From Brevibacillus sp. DP1.3A (GTDB lineage Bacteria > Bacillota > Bacilli > Brevibacillales > Brevibacillaceae): a stretch of DNA of 64,000 nt. Where the stretch lies: NCBI RefSeq assembly GCF_013284245.2, contig NZ_CP085876.1, positions 458,501 through 522,500 on the forward strand, written 5' to 3'. The first letter of the stretch is position 1, and each line of letters starts with the position of its first letter. The notes beneath the pieces are model-generated. The model had not been told where the DNA came from. It searched no databases and saw only the letters and a list, made by a program, of their open reading frames with translations. Below are positions 25,476-34,440 of the stretch, piece by piece. The position numbers and the translations under genes were made by a program.

Positions 25476-26804
25476 ATGTTTTCAATGAAAAAGACTGGTA
25501 CGATTCTATGTGCATTGACTATCGGTTTGTCAGGAGTATTGGCTGGATGCGGATCATCTGGTAAAGAACAGTCTACAAGTACAGGTAGCACTTCTCAGCC
25601 AGCAGCGTCTACAGCAACCAGCGGCCCTGTCCAAATTGATTTCTGGTATGCGTTGGGTGGCGTTCGTGGGAAAACAATTGAGGATATGGTCAAAAAATTC
25701 AATGAAACACATAAAGATATTATCGTCAAACCAGCCTACCAAGGTGCGTATCAAGAGAACCACTCCAAAGTACTGGCATCTGTAGCAGCGAGTAACAATC
25801 CAGATGTCACGATGGTCGAGATCGCTTCGATCGCAGCATTTGCGGATGCAAAGGTATTGGAAGATTTGACACCCTACTCGCAAGGGGATGAGAAGAAGTA
25901 CATTCCAGGTCTTATGAAAAACTCTTATTGGAATGACAAACTGTACGCAGTACCATTTAACCGCTCCACTCCACTGCTGTACATCAACCGTGATATGTTA
26001 AAGGAAGCAGGACTTGATTCAAACGGTCCGAAAACATGGGATGAGCTCGTCAGCTTTTCTCAAAAGCTGAGCAAAAAAGAAGGAGACAAAATTACCCGGT
26101 ACGGCTTCTCGACACCTGTTGATATCTGGTTCTACGAAGCGCTTGTTTTCCAAGGCGGGGGCAACATCCTGAGCGAGAACGGCAAGGAGCTGACGATCAA
26201 CAACGAAGCAGGAAAAGCACCGCTTGAGCTCTGGTCCAAAATGGTGAAGGAAGGCATCATGAAAAACCCTCCAGGAGAGAACTACAATGCGTGGGATGTA
26301 GCAGAGCAAGACTTCCTGAATCAAAAAGTGGGCATGATTTTTACCTCGACAGGTTCCTTGACGGAATTGAAGAAAAATGCCAAATTTGACATGGGTGCAG
26401 CTTTCCTGCCAGCTAATAAAACGTTTGGTACGCCAACGGGCGGTGCGAATCTCGTGATGCTGGCGAAGTCGACCGATGCGGAGAAAAAAGCAGCGTGGGA
26501 GTTCATGAAGTGGATGACGGATACCGAGCAAACAGTTCCGTGGTCAATCGCTTCCGGTTATATGCCTGTCACCACAGAAGCAATTGATTCGGCTGAAATG
26601 AAGGCATTCTACGAAAAAGATCCAAACTTCAAGGTCGCGGTAGAGCAACTGCAATACGGTTATCCTCGTCCAATGGCTCCAGGCTACAAAGAATTGCAGG
26701 ATGTGATTCAAAAAGAACTGCAGCGTGCGATGCTCGGCCAAGCGACTGTAGATGAAGCGATGCAGGCGGCGACGGAAAAAGGCAGCAAGCTTTTGAAAAA
26801 ATAA
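25476..26804 (+). CDS. ugpB: Extracellular solute-binding lipoprotein, UgpB type
   Basis: A 442-residue family-1 solute-binding protein with signal peptide and lipobox ending at LAGC (about residues 22-25), then a Ser/Thr-rich linker (to ~45). The mature part resembles UgpB (ALGGVRGKTIEDMVKKFNETHKDI; PAYQGAYQENHSKVLAS; PFNRSTPLLYINRDMLKEAGLD), including residues of the glycerophosphate-binding type. ATG 25476 follows GGGAGG; ATG 25485 is an alternative. Located between the permeases and a glycerophosphodiester phosphodiesterase. Confidence 0.86.
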   Translation: MFSMKKTGTILCALTIGLSGVLAGCGSSGKEQSTSTGSTSQPAASTATSGPVQIDFWYALGGVRGKTIEDMVKKFNETHKDIIVKPAYQGAYQENHSKVLASVAASNNPDVTMVEIASIAAFADAKVLEDLTPYSQGDEKKYIPGLMKNSYWNDKLYAVPFNRSTPLLYINRDMLKEAGLDSNGPKTWDELVSFSQKLSKKEGDKITRYGFSTPVDIWFYEALVFQGGGNILSENGKELTINNEAGKAPLELWSKMVKEGIMKNPPGENYNAWDVAEQDFLNQKVGMIFTSTGSLTELKKNAKFDMGAAFLPANKTFGTPTGGANLVMLAKSTDAEKKAAWEFMKWMTDTEQTVPWSIASGYMPVTTEAIDSAEMKAFYEKDPNFKVAVEQLQYGYPRPMAPGYKELQDVIQKELQRAMLGQATVDEAMQAATEKGSKLLKK

Positions 26805-26834
26805 CAGAATCGAAGCGATAGAGGAGCTGGCGAA

Positions 26835-27554
26835 ATGAACATTTGTATGGCACATCGCGGGTGGTCAGGCAAAGCCCCGGAGAATACAATGACAGCGATT
26901 CGACTGGCTTTGGCAGAGCCAGCTATCAAAGCAATGGAAATTGATGTTCAACTGACGCGTGACGGTGTTCCGGTGCTGATTCATGACTTTACGCTGGAAC
27001 GCACGACTAATGGCCGCGGTCTGGTCATGGATCATACCTTGGCAGAGCTGCGTGAGCTGGATGCAGGGAGCTGGTTTGGCGACAAGTTTGCGGGCGAGCG
27101 AATCCCTACACTAGAGGAAGTCCTGGTCGCAGTAAAAGGTCGCTGCACGCTAAATATCGAGTTGAAAGCAACAAGTGACATGTACCCTGGTATCGCAGAA
27201 AAGGTGCTCGCGCTTTTGGAAAAGCATGAGATGAAGCAAGCGGTGCATGTGACTTCATTTGACCATGATTTGATCCGTCACGTCCGCGCGCTCGATCAAG
27301 AAGTAGAGACAGGTCTGATTGTATATGGCCGCCCTGTACTCATGCTGGAACAGATGGAGGCAGCAGGTGCTACGATTCTTTCCATGGGATATCCGTTCCT
27401 GACTCGTGAGCTAACTGTAGCCGCGATCGAAAAAGGCTTCAAAGTCATCGCGTGGACGCTGGATGATCCGAAGCATATCCGTGAAGTCATTTCGTGGCAT
27501 CCTCAGGTTCAAATTTGCACGAACCATCCTGACCGGATGTGGGAGTTTGTATAA
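26835..27554 (+). CDS. Glycerophosphodiester phosphodiesterase (GDPD)
   Basis: A 239-residue cytoplasmic GDPD. The N-terminal MAHRGWSGKAPENTMTAI motif carries catalytic His, Arg and the metal-binding Glu; EIDVQLTRDGVPVLIHDFTLERTTNG carries the second metal and catalytic-His region. It splits glycerophosphodiesters into glycerol-3-phosphate and an alcohol. No signal peptide, so it acts on diesters imported by the upstream transporter (UgpQ-like logic). ATG 26835 follows AGAGGAG. Confidence 0.9.
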   Translation: MNICMAHRGWSGKAPENTMTAIRLALAEPAIKAMEIDVQLTRDGVPVLIHDFTLERTTNGRGLVMDHTLAELRELDAGSWFGDKFAGERIPTLEEVLVAVKGRCTLNIELKATSDMYPGIAEKVLALLEKHEMKQAVHVTSFDHDLIRHVRALDQEVETGLIVYGRPVLMLEQMEAAGATILSMGYPFLTRELTVAAIEKGFKVIAWTLDDPKHIREVISWHPQVQICTNHPDRMWEFV

Positions 27555-27563
27555 GCGCAAGCA

Positions 27564-27607
27564 GGAAAGAGCCGCCGGGCAACATGCCAGGCGGCTTTCC
27601 TTGTTTT
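27564..27607 (+). terminator. Intrinsic terminator of the ugp operon
   Basis: GGAAAGAGCCGCC pairs with GGCGGCTTTCC (one bulge), followed by TTGTTTT. Placed between convergent genes. Confidence 0.8.
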
Positions 27608-27618
27608 CGTTGTTTGGA

Positions 27619-29607
27619 CTATATCTTGAATTTGCTTACATGAGATTGCAGTTCTTCGGCTATTCTTGCCAGAGAAGTAGCTGATGAACTGACTTCTTCC
27701 ATAGCTGCCAGCTGTTCTTCGGTGGCGGCCGACACACTTTGTGTTCCGTCAGCAGAATTCTCCGCTACGTCTTCAATGACACTGACCAATTCTACCACCT
27801 GTTTGGTGCCAAATGACATTTGCTCAGAATAAGCCTTTACTTCTTGAATTTGGCTTGCCACCTGTGTGACAGCATCTTGGATCTGTTCGAAGGACTTGCC
27901 TGCATTGTTAACGACCGTAAGTCCAGTGGCGACCTCTTTGGTGCCCTGTTCCATCGAAAGAACAGCCTGGTTTGATTCGAGCTGGATCGTCGTAATCAAC
28001 AGTTTGATCTGTTGCGCGGATTGCGCGGACTGCTCAGCCAATTTGCGCACTTCGTCTGCCACAACGGCGAATCCGCGCCCCTGTTCACCAGCTCTCGCCG
28101 CTTCAATAGCTGCGTTAAGCGCTAACAGATTTGTTTGTTCAGCTATGGCGGTGATGACTTGTACGATTTGTCCGATTTCCTGCGAGCTGTTTCCTAATCG
28201 TTTGACGATATCGGCAATGTTGCCGACAGTGTTCTCGATCGATTGCATCTGGTTGATAACGATCTGAAGGGCCTGATTGCCTTCCACTGCAATTTGGGAA
28301 GCGTCCAAAGCCGATTCGGCGGATTGCTGTGCATTCGTGGCAACCTGCTGAGCCCCTGTCGATACGCCTTGAATTGCTGTGACACTTTCCTCTACACTCT
28401 TCACTTGCTTTTCCGCACCGTAAGCTACTTCCTGAATCGTTATTGCGATTTGCTCGGTAGCCTTGCTCGTATGGTCGGCGTTGACCGACAATTCCTCTGC
28501 TGCAGAAGCAAGATCTGAAGCTGAATCATTTACTTGTTGAATAATCGTTCGCAGGTTGAGCACCATTGTGTTTACTGATTGGGATAGCTGTCCAACCTCA
28601 TCCTTGGTTCGAATTTGCAAGGGTTGTACAGTCAGTTCACCCTCGGAAATGCGGTTAGCCACAGAGGCAACTGCCGCAATAGGGCGTGAGATTTGCCGAG
28701 AAACAGCGTATGCGATTGCGATCACGACAGCAACAACAACGATGACAATGATCGTAACCATGGTGGTAACGGATGAAACCGCAGACGTTATGGATTCGAC
28801 AGGGATATGCAGATACAAACCAAAGTTGGTCTTGGGAATGGGGGAATAGGTGACAACGTATTCCTTGCCATTGTCCGAGTAGCTGTATGAGCCCTTTTCC
28901 GTTTTTCCTGATTTAAGGATTTCTATTAATGGTTGCGGCAGAGCGGATTCCTCAAGCGGTTTTCCGATCAGATCCTGGGTAGGATGGTACTGAATCTGGT
29001 TCTTGTTATCAATGAGAATCGGATAACCATCATTGCCTACTTTCAAATCCTTGAGAAATGTAGCTGTGAAGTCATCTACATTGACGAGCCCGGTCAAGAC
29101 ACCAAGCTTCTCATTGTTTTTCGTTTTTACCGGGGAAGCGACGATGATAGAGCGATTGCCGGTTGTCTTCGCAACAAGAACATCGGAGAAGCTGGGCTTG
29201 TCCTGCATACCGTCTTTGAAGAATTGGCGCTCGCCAAGATTGATTCCAACGCTTTTGGGGAACGTATCAGCCGTTACTTTTCCATCGCTTGCGATAAACG
29301 TATTTCCGTCATACAGTTTCATTTCCTCGGTAAACTTGCGGATGAATTCATTTTTTGCCGCTGCATCATCGGATTGAATATCCGAGGTACGGGCTAAAAT
29401 CTGAATTTCTGTCATACGCCGGTCCAGATATTGATCCATAGCTATGGCTGTACTGGAAGTAAGGTCAACATAGGATGATTTTTGTTTATCAATCAGAATG
29501 GTTGAAAAGCTACTCGTGATAAACAACGAAACGGCAGCAAGTGGAATGACGGCCACGACGAGAAACCAAAGGATCATTTTGTTCCTGAGTTTGTTGAACA
29601 AAAACAT
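27619..29607 (-). CDS. Methyl-accepting chemotaxis protein with Cache sensor
   Basis: A 662-residue chemoreceptor: N-terminal membrane segment (about 12-34), a double-Cache extracellular domain (about 35-280, with [17 protein letters not shown] and [14 protein letters not shown]), a second membrane segment (about 283-305), HAMP (about 305-360), then the signalling coiled coil with tip [36 protein letters not shown]. Such sensors detect amino acids, organic acids or similar small molecules. ATG 29607 follows TAGGAG. It lies next to gamma-glutamyltransferase, but no operon link is shown. Confidence 0.9.
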   Translation of the reverse strand: MFLFNKLRNKMILWFLVVAVIPLAAVSLFITSSFSTILIDKQKSSYVDLTSSTAIAMDQYLDRRMTEIQILARTSDIQSDDAAAKNEFIRKFTEEMKLYDGNTFIASDGKVTADTFPKSVGINLGERQFFKDGMQDKPSFSDVLVAKTTGNRSIIVASPVKTKNNEKLGVLTGLVNVDDFTATFLKDLKVGNDGYPILIDNKNQIQYHPTQDLIGKPLEESALPQPLIEILKSGKTEKGSYSYSDNGKEYVVTYSPIPKTNFGLYLHIPVESITSAVSSVTTMVTIIVIVVVAVVIAIAYAVSRQISRPIAAVASVANRISEGELTVQPLQIRTKDEVGQLSQSVNTMVLNLRTIIQQVNDSASDLASAAEELSVNADHTSKATEQIAITIQEVAYGAEKQVKSVEESVTAIQGVSTGAQQVATNAQQSAESALDASQIAVEGNQALQIVINQMQSIENTVGNIADIVKRLGNSSQEIGQIVQVITAIAEQTNLLALNAAIEAARAGEQGRGFAVVADEVRKLAEQSAQSAQQIKLLITTIQLESNQAVLSMEQGTKEVATGLTVVNNAGKSFEQIQDAVTQVASQIQEVKAYSEQMSFGTKQVVELVSVIEDVAENSADGTQSVSAATEEQLAAMEEVSSSATSLARIAEELQSHVSKFKI

Positions 29608-29680
29608 AGGATTTTTCCGCTCCTAATCCGTGATTGAGGTATTTCTTTCTTTGTGAAAAGCCGTTGCCACAAGGAAATAT

Positions 29681-29707
29681 AGACTGCTGAGATTGTCTCA
29701 GCAGTCT
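29681..29707 (-). terminator. Intrinsic terminator of the gamma-glutamyltransferase gene
   Basis: AGACTGCTGAGA pairs with TCTCAGCAGTCT (12 bp, 3-base loop), followed on the minus strand by TATATTTCC. The T-tract is weak. Confidence 0.65.
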
Positions 29708-29716
29708 GACAAAATA

Positions 29717-31435
29717 TTAATATCCCATTGCTGCGCCTTCACCGCGAGGGTCAGCACCGCCAAATTTTACATTAGTTTGCGGGTCAATCAGAATTGCGCC
29801 GGACTGTCCCATCGTATCGGTATAGGCTGCTTCCAGCTTTTCGACTGGATGCCCACGCTTAATTAACTCGTCCAGGACTTCTTGAGGGATGCGGCTTTCC
29901 ACCTTGAGATTGTTGGAATCAGATCCCCAGTTGCGTCCATGCAGCCATCTTGGCGCTTCGATTGCGTCTTGCACGCTGAAACCAAAGTCGATGATACGCG
30001 TGACGAGAGCGGCTTGCGTTTGCGGCTGTCCTTCTCCCCCTTGTGTTCCGTAGAGAAGATAAGGCTTGTCCCCTTTAAAGAGCATAGCTGGGTTAATGGT
30101 GTGGAAGGTGCGTTTTCCTGGTTCCAAGTGATTGATGTGTTTGGAATCCAAAGAGAAATAGCTTCCGCGGTTTTGCAAAAGGATGCCCGTATCTTTCGCT
30201 ACGATGCCGGAACCCCAGTCAAAATAGTGACTTTGAATGATGGACACGGCATTTCCATCTTTGTCAACGATCCCGAACCAGGTTGTATCGCCTTTTGGAT
30301 CAAGCGGTTCTACGGATTTGGCGGCTTGCTTCATATCAATGCGCGCAGCTAAATCTTTCCCGTGCTGCTTGGACAATAGCTCATCCACAGGGATATCCAC
30401 AAAGGCAGGGTCAGTCAGCCATTTGTCGCGGTCAGCAAAAGATTGTTTGGTAGCTTCCACAATCGTGTGATAGTAATCGGGTGTTCCTTCACCCATGCTC
30501 TTGAGGTCAAAATTGTTCAAAACATTAAGAATAGAGAGCGAAGCCATGCCTTGGGAGTTAGGCGGAACGTTGTACGCTGTATAACCGCGGTAGTCTACCG
30601 AAATCGGATCTGCCCAAGTGGAGGTGTGCTTCTCAAAATCTTTCAACGTGAGCAATCCGCCGTTGGCTTGCATGTCTGCTACGATTTTTTTAGCAACTTC
30701 TCCTTTATAAAAACCGTCAGCGCCTTTTTTCGCAATGATTCGCAAAGTATTGGCAAGATCCTTTTGTTTTAGGATTTCGCCTGCTGCATAGGGATCGCCG
30801 TTGGGCTTCAGGAATGTTTTACGGAATCCATCAAAACGTTGAAGATTCTTCAAGGCATTGTCAGTTGGATCTGTCGCGTATTTCGTCCAATATACTTGGT
30901 TGGGGGAGACTGGATATCCGTTCTCGGCGTATCCAATAGCAGGCTCCAGCAGTCTGTTCCATTGAAGCTTACTCTTGCCCATGCTTTTATGGGCATAGTT
31001 GTACGCCTCCCACCAGCCGGAGACGACACCAGGGACAGTGTTTGCCGATTCATAACCGCGGGACGGGATTTTTTCGTAGCCTTTGTTTTTGTAATAGTCG
31101 ATGGTTGCTTTTTCGCCTGCACGACCACTGCCGTTCAGCGCCTTCAGCTCTTTTGTTTTGGCATTGTAGATGAGCCAGAAGTTATCTCCACCAATGGTTG
31201 TGTAATGAGGATAGACGACAGCTAATGTGGAAGCGGCTGTAATAGCAGCATCTACTGCATTTCCACCGTCTTCCAATGTCTTCAGGGCCGCAGCCGTAGC
31301 CAGATAGTGAGGAGTCGTCACCATTGCGTTCGGTGACATCGATGTTGGACGGTTAGCAGCTTGTGCTCCAGAGAACGTTGATAGCCCGATGACAGCAGTC
31401 AGCGCGACGGTCGAGAGTTTCTTCCAGAATGACAT
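29717..31435 (-). CDS. ggt: Secreted gamma-glutamyltransferase
   Basis: A 572-residue precursor with a signal peptide ending near GAQAA (about residue 27). The GGT fold is visible: the large-subunit region GGNAVDAAITAASTLAVVYPHYTTIGGDNF, and the autoprocessing/catalytic Thr in GDTTWFGIVDKDGNAVS at the start of the small subunit; later TINPAMLFKGDKPYLLYGTQGGEGQPQTQ. The enzyme transfers or hydrolyses gamma-glutamyl groups of glutathione or polyglutamate outside the cell. ATG 31435 follows AAGGAGG; a longer reading starts inside the leader. A c-di-GMP-I riboswitch lies upstream. Since glutathione is not typical of these bacteria, acylase or polyglutamate activity is possible. Confidence 0.88.
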   Translation of the reverse strand: MSFWKKLSTVALTAVIGLSTFSGAQAANRPTSMSPNAMVTTPHYLATAAALKTLEDGGNAVDAAITAASTLAVVYPHYTTIGGDNFWLIYNAKTKELKALNGSGRAGEKATIDYYKNKGYEKIPSRGYESANTVPGVVSGWWEAYNYAHKSMGKSKLQWNRLLEPAIGYAENGYPVSPNQVYWTKYATDPTDNALKNLQRFDGFRKTFLKPNGDPYAAGEILKQKDLANTLRIIAKKGADGFYKGEVAKKIVADMQANGGLLTLKDFEKHTSTWADPISVDYRGYTAYNVPPNSQGMASLSILNVLNNFDLKSMGEGTPDYYHTIVEATKQSFADRDKWLTDPAFVDIPVDELLSKQHGKDLAARIDMKQAAKSVEPLDPKGDTTWFGIVDKDGNAVSIIQSHYFDWGSGIVAKDTGILLQNRGSYFSLDSKHINHLEPGKRTFHTINPAMLFKGDKPYLLYGTQGGEGQPQTQAALVTRIIDFGFSVQDAIEAPRWLHGRNWGSDSNNLKVESRIPQEVLDELIKRGHPVEKLEAAYTDTMGQSGAILIDPQTNVKFGGADPRGEGAAMGY

Positions 31436-31567
31436 TCCTATGAAACCTCCTTCATGATGAATAGAATAATAATTCATTAAACCGGCTATCCGCTGTTGCC
31501 TCACCTCCTTTAAAAACTAAAAATACACAAACATACAAAAATAGACAAAAATAGACATTATGAGCGC

Positions 31568-31600
31568 AAAAAAAGACCAATGATATAGGATCATTGGTCT
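31568..31600 (-). terminator. Expression-platform terminator of the c-di-GMP riboswitch
   Basis: On the minus strand AGACCAATGAT pairs with ATCATTGGTCT (11 bp), followed by TTTTTTT. The 3' strand can alternatively pair with the aptamer's P1 5' strand (ATATCATTGG with CCATTGATAT, 9 of 10). Confidence 0.88.
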
Positions 31601-31607
31601 CGTCCTA

Positions 31608-31710
31608 CATCAATACTTCGGTAGCTGGCAAGCGTGTCCGCTGTTGCGGAGGTAGCCCCTGTAGCTTTGCGTCGCCGGATTTCCCCGGGTATGCCGTTTC
31701 GATATCAATG
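31608..31710 (-). ncRNA. c-di-GMP-I (GEMM) riboswitch
   Basis: Read on the minus strand. P1 is CATTGATAT (31710-31702) with GTATTGATG (31616-31608). Core signatures follow: GGCATACC, a CCGGG-GAAA-TCCGG tetraloop hairpin, GACGCAAAGC, then a second arm ending in GCCAGCTACCGA. The alternative pairing of the P1 5' strand with the terminator 3' strand predicts that c-di-GMP binding releases the terminator, switching ggt off. Confidence 0.85.
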
Positions 31711-31793
31711 GATGAAGTAGAAAATTGACACATATACTGATTCGATCGTTGTGGGAAAATGTTCCTAAAACTCCGTTTGCCAATAATATAGAC

Positions 31794-31815
31794 TATTTAC
31801 CATTTGTGGTAAATA
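31794..31815. promoter_or_regulatory. Perfect palindrome between ggt and the SET gene
   Basis: TATTTACCA-TTTG-TGGTAAATA, 9-bp arms. On the minus strand a TTTACC / 17 bp / TATATT pair would make this the -35/spacer region of the ggt promoter, so it looks like a repressor operator. The cognate regulator is not recognisable. The rest of 31711-31954 holds nothing else I can name. Confidence 0.45.
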
Positions 31816-31954
31816 AGAAAAAATATTTTAATCCAGAAAAATAGTGAGAAATGTTATGGGGAAGGTTGTTTTTCGCAGACATTCACACACCTCCTGGGGC
31901 AAAACTGCTTATGATGATAAAAAGGCACATTCGCCAAGGAGTGAAACAAAGACC

Positions 31955-32572
31955 ATGATGCATCCCGATACAGAATTGCGCTATATCAACGATGAGATCG
32001 GGTACGGTGTGTTTGCGACAAAGTTTATCCCAAAAGGAACGATTGTATGGGCACAGGATAATTTGGACCAGGTATTGGACCCTGTATTTGTGGAAAGACT
32101 TGACTCATTACGAAAACAGGACGTGCAAAAATACTCCTTTAAGAACCAGTTCGGAAAGTACATTCTTTGTTGGGATAAGGCAAGGTACGTGAACCACAGC
32201 TTTCATGCGAATTGTGTGCCGACCATGTATGATCTGGAATTGGCTGCACGGGATGTTTTGCCGGGTGAAGAGTTGACTGATGATTATGGGACGTTGAATC
32301 TGGATGAACCTTTTGATTGTTTGCCCGAGTCCGACACGGACCGCTCCCGCGTAATGCCCGATGACTTGCTTCGGTATTACCCGCAGTGGGATCGGATTGC
32401 TGCGGAAGCATTCCAACGTTTCAATCATGTTGAACAGCCTTTGCTGCATCTGATTTCCCCGAAGCATCTCGAAACGATTCGTGGGATCACGGAGCAGCGC
32501 TTAGCCATTGATTCTGTCATTCATCTGTATTGCAGGTCACAATGGCAAACGAGGCAGCAATGGAAGACGTGA
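31955..32572 (+). CDS. SET-domain protein (putative protein lysine methyltransferase)
   Basis: A 205-residue protein with SET-domain hallmarks: the N-terminal GYGVFATKFIPKGTIVW (residues 16-32), the catalytic/cofactor motif YVNHSFHANC (NHS at 80-82), and GEELTDDYG with the catalytic Tyr111. A short post-SET tail has one Cys (DCLPESD) and no zinc cluster. SET enzymes transfer methyl groups from SAM to protein lysines; bacterial members are few and their targets mostly unknown. Start ATG 31955 (or 31958) has AAGGAG about 13 bases ahead. It is divergent from ggt, and followed by its own terminator. Confidence 0.82.
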   Translation: MMHPDTELRYINDEIGYGVFATKFIPKGTIVWAQDNLDQVLDPVFVERLDSLRKQDVQKYSFKNQFGKYILCWDKARYVNHSFHANCVPTMYDLELAARDVLPGEELTDDYGTLNLDEPFDCLPESDTDRSRVMPDDLLRYYPQWDRIAAEAFQRFNHVEQPLLHLISPKHLETIRGITEQRLAIDSVIHLYCRSQWQTRQQWKT

Positions 32573-32573
32573 G

Positions 32574-32597
32574 CGGGTCGGTCAACGACCCGATTTT
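32574..32597 (+). terminator. Intrinsic terminator after the SET gene
   Basis: CGGGTCG pairs with CGACCCG (5-base loop), followed by ATTTTG. Confidence 0.65.
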
Positions 32598-32660
32598 GTT
32601 GAACTCTGAGTAGAGAATCAGTATTATGGAATGTAAAGGTGAAGTGAAAGGTTGATTTCA

Positions 32661-34319
32661 TTGGAAAACAAGGTAGCGGCATCCAATTTTATCCGCAATA
32701 TCATGATTGATGACTTGCAAGAGGGCAAAGTAAAGGAAATCATTACCCGCTTTCCCCCAGAACCGAACGGGTATCTTCATATTGGACATGCAAAAGCAAT
32801 CTGCCTCAACTTTGAGTTGGCACGTGAATTTTCCGGCAAGGCCAACCTTCGATTTGACGATACCAATCCGGTAAAGGAAGACATCGAATACGTAGAGGCC
32901 ATTAAAAGGGACGTTCAATGGCTGGGCTTCGAATGGGACGGGTTGTTTTTTGCATCTGATTACTTTGAAGAGATGTACAACCGTGCGGTGCTGTTGATTA
33001 AAAAAGGTTTGGCTTACGTAGACGATCTGTCTCCCGAAGACATGCGTAAAATGCGTGGAACATGGACAGAGCCAGGCACAGATAGTCCGTTCCGCAATCG
33101 ATCTGTGGAGGAAAACCTGGATCTGTTTGCACGGATGCGCCAAGGGGAATTCAAGGACGGAGAAAAGGTGCTGCGTGCGAAAATCGATATGGCTTCTCAG
33201 AACTTCAACATGCGTGATCCGGTTCTGTATCGAATCTCCCATGCAACGCATCACAACACGGGAGACAAATGGTGCATCTATCCGATGTACGACTTCGCTC
33301 ATCCGTTGGAGGATGCCATTGAGGGCGTGACACACTCCCTGTGCTCACTGGAATTCGAAGATCATCGTCCGTTGTATGACTGGGTAGTCCGCGAGTGCGA
33401 AATGGAGAAAGTACCACGCCAGTACGAATTTGCTCGCTTGAACCTGACCAACACCGTTATGAGTAAACGCAAGCTGAAACAGCTTGTCGATGAGAATGTA
33501 GTAGACGGCTGGGATGACCCGCGCATGCCAACCATCGCAGGCTTCCGTCGTCGCGGCTATACACCAGAAGCGATTCGTACATTCGCTCGTGAAGTAGGGG
33601 TAGCGCGCGCTAACAGCACGGTTGACGAGAAAATGCTGGAGTATTTCATCCGTGAGGACCTGAAACTGAAGGCACCACGTACGATGGCTGTTTTGAATCC
33701 GTTGAAGGTCGTCATCACGAACTATCCGGAAGGACAAGTCGAGATGCTCGAAGCGGAGATCAATCCAGAGAACCCAGAGATGGGCAATCGTCAAATTCCG
33801 TTCTCCCGCGAAATCTACATTGAGCAGGATGACTTCATGGAAAACCCGCCGAGCAAGTATTTCCGCCTGTTCCCGGGAAATGAAGTGCGTCTGAAGCACG
33901 CGTACTTCATTAAGTGCAATGACATCGTGAAGGATGCAGATGGCAACGTGATCGAGATCCATTGCACGTATGACCCTGAGACGAAGAGCGGCAGCGGTTT
34001 TACAGGTCGCAAGGTAAAAGGTACGATCCACTGGGTGGATGCAACCAATGCAGTTCCTGCTGAATTCCGTCTGTACGAGCCGTTGATTATGGATGATGAA
34101 GACGCAGAGGGCACATTCCTCGACAACGTTAACCCGAATTCGTTGGAAGTGCTGCAAGGCTATGTGGAGCCAAATATGAAAGAAACCAAGCCACAAGACA
34201 AGTATCAATTTTTCCGTCATGGCTATTTCAATGTCGATTCGAAGCATACGACAGATGATAAGCTCGTATTCAACCGGATTGTATCGTTGAAGAGTTCCTT
34301 TGAACTGCCAAAAGCATAG
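32661..34319 (+). CDS. glnS: Glutaminyl-tRNA synthetase
   Basis: A 552-residue class I synthetase with the HIGH signature ([14 protein letters not shown], His40-His43), the KMSKS-like [11 protein letters not shown] and a C-terminal anticodon-binding beta-barrel ([22 protein letters not shown]). It charges tRNA-Gln directly. Start TTG 32661 has AAAGG 9 bases ahead; the upstream TTG 32652 abuts that site. Most Bacillota instead make Gln-tRNA by amidation, so this gene was probably acquired laterally in the lineage. It is monocistronic with a strong terminator. Confidence 0.93.
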   Translation: MENKVAASNFIRNIMIDDLQEGKVKEIITRFPPEPNGYLHIGHAKAICLNFELAREFSGKANLRFDDTNPVKEDIEYVEAIKRDVQWLGFEWDGLFFASDYFEEMYNRAVLLIKKGLAYVDDLSPEDMRKMRGTWTEPGTDSPFRNRSVEENLDLFARMRQGEFKDGEKVLRAKIDMASQNFNMRDPVLYRISHATHHNTGDKWCIYPMYDFAHPLEDAIEGVTHSLCSLEFEDHRPLYDWVVRECEMEKVPRQYEFARLNLTNTVMSKRKLKQLVDENVVDGWDDPRMPTIAGFRRRGYTPEAIRTFAREVGVARANSTVDEKMLEYFIREDLKLKAPRTMAVLNPLKVVITNYPEGQVEMLEAEINPENPEMGNRQIPFSREIYIEQDDFMENPPSKYFRLFPGNEVRLKHAYFIKCNDIVKDADGNVIEIHCTYDPETKSGSGFTGRKVKGTIHWVDATNAVPAEFRLYEPLIMDDEDAEGTFLDNVNPNSLEVLQGYVEPNMKETKPQDKYQFFRHGYFNVDSKHTTDDKLVFNRIVSLKSSFELPKA

Positions 34320-34338
34320 GAAATACCCATATAAATCA

Positions 34339-34385
34339 AGCGCTGCTGTGCATGGAGAACCCGTGTGCAGCAGTGCTTTTTTCTT
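34339..34385 (+). terminator. Intrinsic terminator of glnS
   Basis: AGCGCTGCTG...CAT with GTG...CAGCAGTGCT, followed by TTTTTTCTTT. Confidence 0.85.
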
Positions 34386-34440
34386 TCGTGATTATAAATC
34401 AGCGTGTATAATTATTCTGTTACAAAAAGGGGGACAGGCA

